Positions 22,410 through 29,070 of a stretch of DNA of 29,070 nucleotides are shown here, piece after piece (the first letter of the stretch is position 1; every line of letters starts with the position of its first letter). The notes under the pieces were generated by a model. That model searched no databases. It had not been told where the DNA came from and worked only from the letters and a program-made list of their open reading frames with translations. The translations under genes were made by a program, and so were the position numbers. This DNA is from Rhizophlyctis rosea (Eukaryota; Chytridiomycota; Chytridiomycetes; Rhizophlyctidales; Rhizophlyctidaceae): assembly GCA_027596075.1 (NCBI GenBank), contig JADGJC010000424.1:1-29070 (forward strand), in the 5' to 3' direction.

Positions 22410-25400
22410 AAAGGGAGCCCACCCGTAACGGCAGTAGCGTAAGTGCTGGCACACATTGCAATGACCTCATAATCAAGATTTTGTCCATGGAAGGTGGTGA
22501 AGATGCCAAGCGACTCTGTGACTTTTTGTTCTTCCAAGAATTGCAGGATTGACAACGCCCCACGGGTCCATCCATCATGATCCATGAACGATGGCATGCA
22601 CACCGGAACAGTTCAATGACAAGTGCTTCGATCGTTGCCACCGAGCATATCTGTATGCCGCCCACCTAACATCACATTTACCGGATGACTTTCTGAGGAT
22701 CACTTCTCATGGCTTAGAAGTTATGTGTTCCAGTGTGGCATGCAATGCTTACGTCATCGACCGAAGGTTGAAGTGGCTGCGTCATTGTTTCAAATATCAT
22801 TCGTTGCTACATCAACTGAGTCGACGTTCCAGTTCATGCAATCAGTCTCCTTGAAATCACTTCCTTGCAATATCCGCACTTATGGTCATTTCATCCGAGA
22901 ACAGATTTCGCGGCCTCAATGTGCTCATGAATTGCGCACCAATAAGTTCGGCTCAAGCACGTTTCTTACGGCTGCCTGGTGAAGACTCATGAGTGACAGC
23001 GACGTCCGGCATTACATATATTTTGGTTTCAAAGCGAACGTACATGACACTTTCTGACAGTCTTTGTTTCCAAGTTGGCACCATTGGTAGCAAGGTAGCG
23101 CCGCTTTTCAAGCTCTTCGGGTTGATGTTGGTGCAATCAGCTGCTCAACCTTGGGCAGGAACTGACGGATCAGAAATGGAGGAGCGCTGCTCTCCGGTGA
23201 ACTTGCATTCAGAGCTATTCGTGAACCCGCTCAGGCTTTCGTCCATCTCGTCATTGCTCTTGTCAATGGTCACAGTAGGCGGTCGAAGTTGGGGAAGTCT
23301 TCCAGCAGATGTTCGGTACCTCAGCTTAACCTACCCCGTGAAGAACGTTGTAGATGTCCATTGGAAGTATTGCCTCCAATCAATCATGGCTATGCCTGTA
23401 TATGTTGATATGCGTTCTGAAATCATGCATCTCCATTGTGGGCTGATGGTGCATTCTTTCTTTTTGCTTCATCCTGGGCCAAGCGCATTAATGAGTCGCT
23501 ACATCTGATATCATTCCATTTGAGAACACGAGACGAGCCGCCATAAGGACGTTCCTATGCTCTAAAGCACATCAAAACACTGCCCTCTCGGTATATGAAC
23601 TCATATGTAGCCCCAGTACAGCACCAGATGGGCATTCGGTGATGTGAGGGCAAATTGTTGCACCAGTCAGCTGCAAGAATGGCGGCATGGTGCAACCCGG
23701 TATTGCAAGGTAATTCGGGTACATGCTGGGAACTGAACCTTTTTTGGTCTTTAGACCTGGCAAAACTCACTATTCTAACCTCAATCATTGATGAGACACA
23801 TTCTGAACGCAATCAACATGATGATAGTCTTTTCATGACGGACATTATGCAAGCCCGAAATGCAGCATCCCCCAGCTACTCAAGAAAGTTGCTCGCTCAG
23901 GTTCTCCGTGCTTTCCCTCGTTTATTTTCCTCCGTCCACTGCATAACAACCTCTAAATGCAGGTCTACCGTAGATAGCTGAGAATATTTTGGTCGTCTCT
24001 TGAATAAGTCATTTTGAGTCTGAAATGAAGATAAAGAGGTAATGCACTGTGATCTCTTCACTCTAGCTCAATCAATTCGGTTGAAAACAGGATGTTCCTT
24101 GAGTCCCAATCCTGATATGCGTTTTTGCTGAGTACGGCCCATGGCATCGAAACTTGCAGAGCTCAGACATCATCTGGTGAACCGCGCTGCGACTGTCAAA
24201 TGCAGTGTCACCATATACCACTTGCGGCAGGGGCTCATATGTAGTTTGTGTTGAAGATGTTGTCCATCTCAAGAAGTCAAGATTATTACCCGTGCTTCGT
24301 AGGTTTTTTTTTTCGGCACCCATCTCGCCATGTGCACCAAAGATGACTTTGAAAAAATGATCAACGAAGACAGGCTATCGGATTTACACTAGTACACTGC
24401 ACCGAGCGCGGCTGGTCAAGTGTTCACCAAGAGGTCCAAGCTTTTGAGACAGTGCTTCGTGATGGTATGATTCCATTTGGTATCGCAGGCCGAGGGTTAA
24501 TAAGTATCGAGGTCATCAACCACGCTGCAAACCCTCCGGCTCGCAATACAAAATGCTCTCATACCTGTGTATTAACACATGGAACGGAGTGAATTCTTGT
24601 ATCGTCCTGTCTTCCATGACTTTTGAAGCGAATCTGTAAGCAGCGTTCAAATTGTCAACCACAAATGTTCCAAAAAAGTGGCTGTTTGAACTGTTTGATG
24701 TGAACGGATGCATCTGCTTCACTGAGCGGTGTTGCGGTTGTGACTGATGCTGCAGCATTTGCGGGATTCGGGTACACGTGAGTGATGCCGGTATGTTGCC
24801 ATTTCTACTTGCGCAAATCCTTCTTCGAACTGTCCAACTTCGGGTATCCACCCCATTCTTCTGTAAGCCAACTGCACGAGTTGTTACACTTTCGGCTACA
24901 AGCTAACCGCAGTTCTGTAAGCCTGCCCTCTCGACATATTTGCTTTTTTCTCCATACACGCACATCGTCAAAAGCATTTGTTGATATTTGTTCAAATCAC
25001 TTTACTCACACGTGTTGAACCTTCTTATGCAACTTCCGAAAAACTCTAGGTTGCTCAAAGCCCACCCGCGGTCAAATGTGGCCTTCCTGCCCTGTCCTGG
25101 AATCCGCAAATTTTTTCCCCCATAATCTCGATTCAAACCATCCCACAAAAGATGAATTACAACACCTTATCCTGTACCCTTGTCATTCCCCGCCGTCGTG
25201 AAAAACAGTCCCTGCCCATATTAGCACGTAAGGAGTGTCACTCGTTCTTGCAACCTGAAGGCGGCAGTTTCTTTCGAAGCAAAGACCTTGGCAGGTACCG
25301 CATCCCGGAGTCCAAAGGATTCCACTGATGAATTATCAACATAGAACATCACACAGGGTAAGATTCGCAACAGCTACCATTCCACGGTCTGGTATCCGCT

Positions 25401-27370
25401 TTGGGCCATAATACCCGTATAAGCCGATCCCATGGCCACATTCATTTTTTGATGTGTTGTGTCTATTGCGCCGCATCAAAACATTGAGTTGGGACGTCTG
25501 AATGGTCTTCAGATGCTCAATAAGCATCACCTGATGCCATCGATGCAAAGATCAAGACATTATCCTCATTTTATCCTCATTGGCAATTCTGCGAAGAGAT
25601 TTCGCGCCCCTTTTAGGTCGTACGTATTCAACAGACCGAAAGGATTCCGAGATGGCAAGAGCCGTTCAAATTAGACCAGCACTGGCAAAGAGTGTCATCT
25701 GTCGCTTCAACTGTGCTGACCAGAGGATCTTGTATACTTCGGAGTAGCTCCCACAAGTAGGATGCCGTTCGTCATGCATGCAAGAGAATCGACCTTCCTT
25801 TCTTGCGTCTATCAAATAAACGGAAGACGTCAAAATCCAGCTGTACTGCGATAGTGGAGTTAACAAAAAGGAAGCATATGACATTCCGGAATTTGACCGT
25901 CAATCGATTAAAGTTGTTAAGAACTAGCTGTCACCCGTCTCTGGCTGCAGCAGGCATTATGCCAGATCATGCTTTGCCACGAAGCTGAAGCGGAAAGACA
26001 TCCCTCCCAAACTATATATGTGATACTAAGTGGATCCCGTCACAAACCGCACATCGGTCGCTCAGCAGCGGACTTAGGGTAAATGCCGTCGTGGCGCAAT
26101 GTAAGGCACTTGAACCTAGCGGTCCAGACACAGATAGAGAGAAAGGAATTTTAGGTTTTGCAAATTGAGCATGGTTCAAGCGCCTGCAGCTGGTCGCGAA
26201 GATCTTGAGCGTGCGCCCAACACACGCTGATGACGACACAAAATTCAGCTGTTGCCACAATGCAGATAGTGGCCGTCGCAACAAGTCGAACAATGCGGAG
26301 TGTGTGGTGAGTCTCCAGCTGTATCACGCCCAAAACCGCCATAGAACGAAACTAATGAAGGAGCGATGGAAGAGACCCTGATTTTGTGCATGCTAACTTT
26401 CATGGTGCAGCGTTTCGTTTTACGGGCACCCTTCTCTTTGCGCTTTCCTTTCACAATGGCGGATTTAGGCTATTGAAAACCTTCAAGGTCCCCACGAAGT
26501 GCCGGCAACTCTAAGGTCTGCGTATACGTCAGGTTCCTGGTGACCGATCGCAAGCGTGCTCACTTGCATGGTAAAGAGAACGATAAAAGAAATGATCATG
26601 GCGCAAACCCATCTGCGATTTCAGGTTGACGTTACCCATGGCGCACGAACTTCTCATTCAAGACTTGCGCAACTCAAAGATTTCGGGACAATTTGAAGTG
26701 GCGTCGATAAAGTCAGTGTCGGAGATGCCCAACTCAGATGGTTGGGCTGTTGGGGAAATGCAACCAAAGAGTTCAGCGCCGGATGATTTGATACCGGATA
26801 ATGTCCTTTTTCAGCTTCAGCACAAAGGCGTTTGCCCGTTGTGTCAGCATCAGAATGTACAAGCTGATAATTCGACGATTGTCAATGGCATGTACAAGCT
26901 GATAATTCGACGATTGTCAATGGCAAGTAATTGCTACTGTGGGATCAGTGACGCCATTATCCGTCCATATTACCACATTATGCTGATAGCTGAGGACCTT
27001 ATTTCGTTTCCTGTGCTCACTTGACATTTAAATAGGCCTCATAATACCTGCCGTTTTCTCAGTCATTGGACCGGCAATCGAGAATTGGGCATGGCTGACG
27101 GTTTTATTTATCCTCCAGAAGACGGTCTGTATGGTTCCATGCTTCCTTCGACAATATTCTTCCTCATGTAGCCTTTTGAACTACTGAATGTAGTATGTTA
27201 TAAACAAGTCAACAAGTATTGGCAGAAGTAGTAGAAGTCGTCGAGTCCCACAACCGCAAAAGTCGACATTTCCCCGGGCCGTCCGAAACACCCGTGTGGC
27301 TTGCTTCGAGTCACCGTGTCCGATGCTTGTAAACCAGATTCAGCCATAAAAAGTCTTCCAAGCAATCCAC
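22410..27370. other. Gene-poor stretch, no gene recognised
   Basis: No recognisable protein or RNA gene. The longest frames are 22993-23508 (171 codons) and 26626-27024 (132 codons), both plus strand. Neither has a domain I know; the second contains an isolated CPLC and is interrupted in sense by a 35-bp tandem duplication. A tRNA-like fragment near 26090 lacks a T arm. Confidence 0.5.
26856..26925 (+). repeat. Perfect 35-bp tandem duplication
   Basis: Two identical 35-base units abut exactly (26856-26890 and 26891-26925), starting TGTACAAGCTGATAATTCG. Since 35 is not a multiple of three, the two copies are read in different frames within the open frame that spans them, which argues against selection on that frame. 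Perfect identity implies a recent event or an assembly collapse/expansion error. Confidence 0.93.
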
Positions 27371-28957
27371 AAGCAATTGACCACCCTCCTTTCTGACTTC
27401 TACAGCGCCTCTCAACCTTCCTCCAAACCTCTGCTATGGAGGAGAGGCCGGAGATGGAGAGGGGAGTGGAGGGGGTGGGGGGAAGGGGAAGGGGGCGGGG
27501 GGTGGTGCAAGCGGGGAAAAGCAAGGTGGGGGAGAGGCTGCTGGCGGGGGGAGGGGACGGGGGGAGAGGGGGAAGAGTGAGGGGACAACATTCCCATACA
27601 GAAGCTACATAAAATCCCTCACCGTCCGCGCCTCAATCGGCAAAAAACTGCGCTTCGACTACAGCCGCAAATCCGCCGAATACGCCACCCTCCTAGACAA
27701 ACCTCACGACGCAACATTCAAAACCCTCGTCAACCTCGTCCCTCTCCTCCCCAACATTCGCTTCGTAGGTGTCAACGAAATCCCCATGACAAATGCTGCC
27801 GCTCATGTGGGCACATTCGGATGTAACAACATCTTTCCGCCCCCCGAAGAGTTTATGCAAATTATCCAAAGTATCAAGGACTTGAAGGTGTTGTCTTTCG
27901 AGTTTGAAGATGAGCATATCCAGTTGTTGGATCCCATTACGGATATTATGGATTTTGCGGATGGTCCAGATTTTAAGCGGCTGTTGAAGGCTCTGGAGCG
28001 CCAGAGTGCTTTGAGAGTTTCAAGAATGCCATTGCTGTATTGGAAACTCTCAGAATTTGGTGAGTTTTGAGTGCCCTGAATGTTGCCTGGGTGTGTGCTT
28101 GGGTGACGAGAGTGGGGCGGGGCGGGCCAGGGAAGGAGGGATGAGGTGTGGCTGTGACTGGGTGCAGATGCCCATGCCACGTCTTCGAATCCAGGATATC
28201 GACGGGTGGAACGTCGAAAGCTGTTCTAGAGTGCGCGTCTAGGGGAGGGGAGGATAATGCCCGTGCTTGGTTGTGCAGATGCACTGTTTGGGTTCGTCAG
28301 TTAAGGATGGCAGCAGAGCATCACCAATACAGCCTGACCTATTTGTCGGAAATTTCAAATATCTCAATTTGATTTCGGTGACACACCATCTCAATTCACT
28401 CAAACCACCCCACTCACCGCCCCTCACTCCACAGCCCACCCATCAGAGGCAAAATCAAAGAAACGCCCTTCCACCGCCTCCTCCTCTCCGCCCGTCCCTC
28501 CACTCTCAAAAACCTAGCCATAACCGGCCTCACCTTCTCCAACCCCGCCAAAACATCCCTCCTCTCGTCCCTAATCCCACTCTTCCCCCCGACCCTGCAA
28601 TCCCTAACCCTCGACACGGCATCCCCGTCCCTCCTCTCCAACCTCCCCACCCAATGCCCAAATCTGACATCCCTAGAATTCGACGCCTCCTGGTAATGGT
28701 ACGAAACCGCCTACGGGCTAGAAGATGGGGAGGGACACGTCGTCCCCGTGAAGGGGTTGAAAGAGTTGATCATACATATGGCGTACGTAGAACTTGCGGA
28801 ATGGTTCGTGACGGGGAATAGGGAGACGTTACGAGAGGTGGTGATATTGTTGGGTCGAACTCAAAGGCTTACGGACCCCACCAAAATTGTTAGCGAACAG
28901 GTAAAAAAGGAGACGCCATCATACTGGTATCTTATGATGATTTTCGCCTTACACTAA
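27371..28957 (+). pseudogene. LRR-like, probably F-box-type protein gene, broken
   Basis: A coding block at 27602-28059 follows a plausible splice acceptor (CCCATACAG) and gives 152 codons with leucine-repeat spacing, such as FKTLVNLVPLLPNIRFVGV and IQSIKDLKVLSFEF. It ends at a strong donor GTGAGT (28060). A second block from about 28435, after acceptor CTCCACAG, reads LKNLAITGLTF, LQSLTLDTASPSLLSNL, CPNLTSLEF: typical irregular LRRs of fungal F-box/LRR proteins, which recruit substrates to SCF ubiquitin ligases. That frame meets TAA at 28694, yet stays coding-like for 86 codons more (VKGLKELIIHM, NRETLREVVILLG) to TAA 28955. The two blocks are in incompatible phase (1 against 2) without a further exon, which I could not place; 28168-28242 is one candidate (RLRIQDIDGW). 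A short KPLLWR near 27425-27445 recalls the end of an F-box but is weak. It is either a pseudogene or a gene with undetected exons or sequence errors. Confidence 0.5.
27432..27582 (+). other. G-rich polypurine tract with quadruplex potential
   Basis: About 150 bases on the plus strand are almost entirely G and A, with many runs of three to six G and few pyrimidines. It lies directly upstream of the LRR-like coding block and ends about 20 bases before its probable 3' splice site. Such tracts can form quadruplexes or triplexes. It may be intronic, or a purine-expanded part of a decayed exon. Confidence 0.7.
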
Positions 28958-28962
28958 CAATC

Positions 28963-29070
28963 GGGGGGGGGGGGGGGGCGCCCCCCGGGGGGGCCCGCCC
29001 GCCGGCCCGCGCCGCCCCGCCCCCCCCGCCACCCGCACACACCCCCCCCGCCGCCCGGACAAAGAACAAC
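28963..29070. other. Terminal G/C homopolymer jumble, likely artefact
   Basis: A run of 16 G (28963-28978) is followed by about 90 bases made almost only of C and G in runs, ending in ACAAAGAACAAC. The abrupt change from normal coding-like sequence and the position at the very end suggest low-quality sequence at a contig end, not biology. Confidence 0.7.

Noticed and set aside
22993..23508. 171-codon plus-strand frame, longest in the gene-poor stretch
   Set aside because: No domain or signal peptide, and its length is near the chance maximum for this amount of DNA in six frames.
21847..25495. Shared CATTGAGTTG words near 21860 and 25480 as a repeat
   Set aside because: Only about ten bases match, which is expected by chance in a window of this size.
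26090..26135. tRNA-like start (GTGGCGCAATG and a GAACC-like block)
   Set aside because: No T arm, no matching acceptor stem and no anticodon stem could be found.
1..29070. CRISPR array, prophage, operon or defence-type gene cluster
   Set aside because: The spliced genes and nuclear tRNA intron show a eukaryotic nuclear genome. No regularly spaced repeats or clustered intact genes are present.

Overview
The window looks like a piece of a fungal nuclear genome, possibly an early-diverging (chytrid-like) lineage. The evidence is a six-exon gene for the ESCRT-0 subunit Vps27 with GT-AG introns, an interstitial TTAGGG-type telomeric block, two nuclear-type tRNA-Gly(GCC) genes (one with a 17-nt intron at the canonical 37/38 site), and remnants of ankyrin-repeat and LRR/F-box-like genes, which are common expanded families in such fungi. 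The lineage call is inference; no rRNA or other marker is present.

Layout. Positions 1-1558 hold no recognisable gene. A telomere-like block (1561-1580) and a 28-bp tandem duplication (1759-1814) lie beyond the 3' end of VPS27. VPS27 occupies 2218-5200 on the minus strand. It can be assembled into one 659-residue reading frame carrying VHS, FYVE, two UIMs, a helical Hse1-binding-type core, and a Gln/Pro/Gly/Tyr-rich tail ending in a clathrin-box-like LIEL. A very strong G-quadruplex motif begins 5 bases after its stop codon, on the mRNA-sense strand.

From about 5.2 to 18.2 kb and from 19.3 to 27.2 kb I find no protein gene. The longest open frames (about 165-171 codons) are what chance would give in this much DNA. 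This gene-poor DNA contains the two tRNA-Gly genes (13439-13509 plus; 22322-22409 minus), several short tandem duplications, and at least two pairs of diverged repeats, so it is probably old decayed sequence.

An island of gene-like composition at 18.2-19.3 kb holds a broken ankyrin-repeat gene on the plus strand facing a broken unidentified coding remnant on the minus strand. A second island at 27.4-29.0 kb holds an LRR-like, probably F-box-type gene with an in-frame stop; it may be a pseudogene. The last 108 bases are a homopolymer-like G/C jumble that is most likely a sequencing or assembly artefact at a contig end.

The genes do not form a pathway together. VPS27 is the only intact protein gene I can defend, and I see no novel multi-gene system here.
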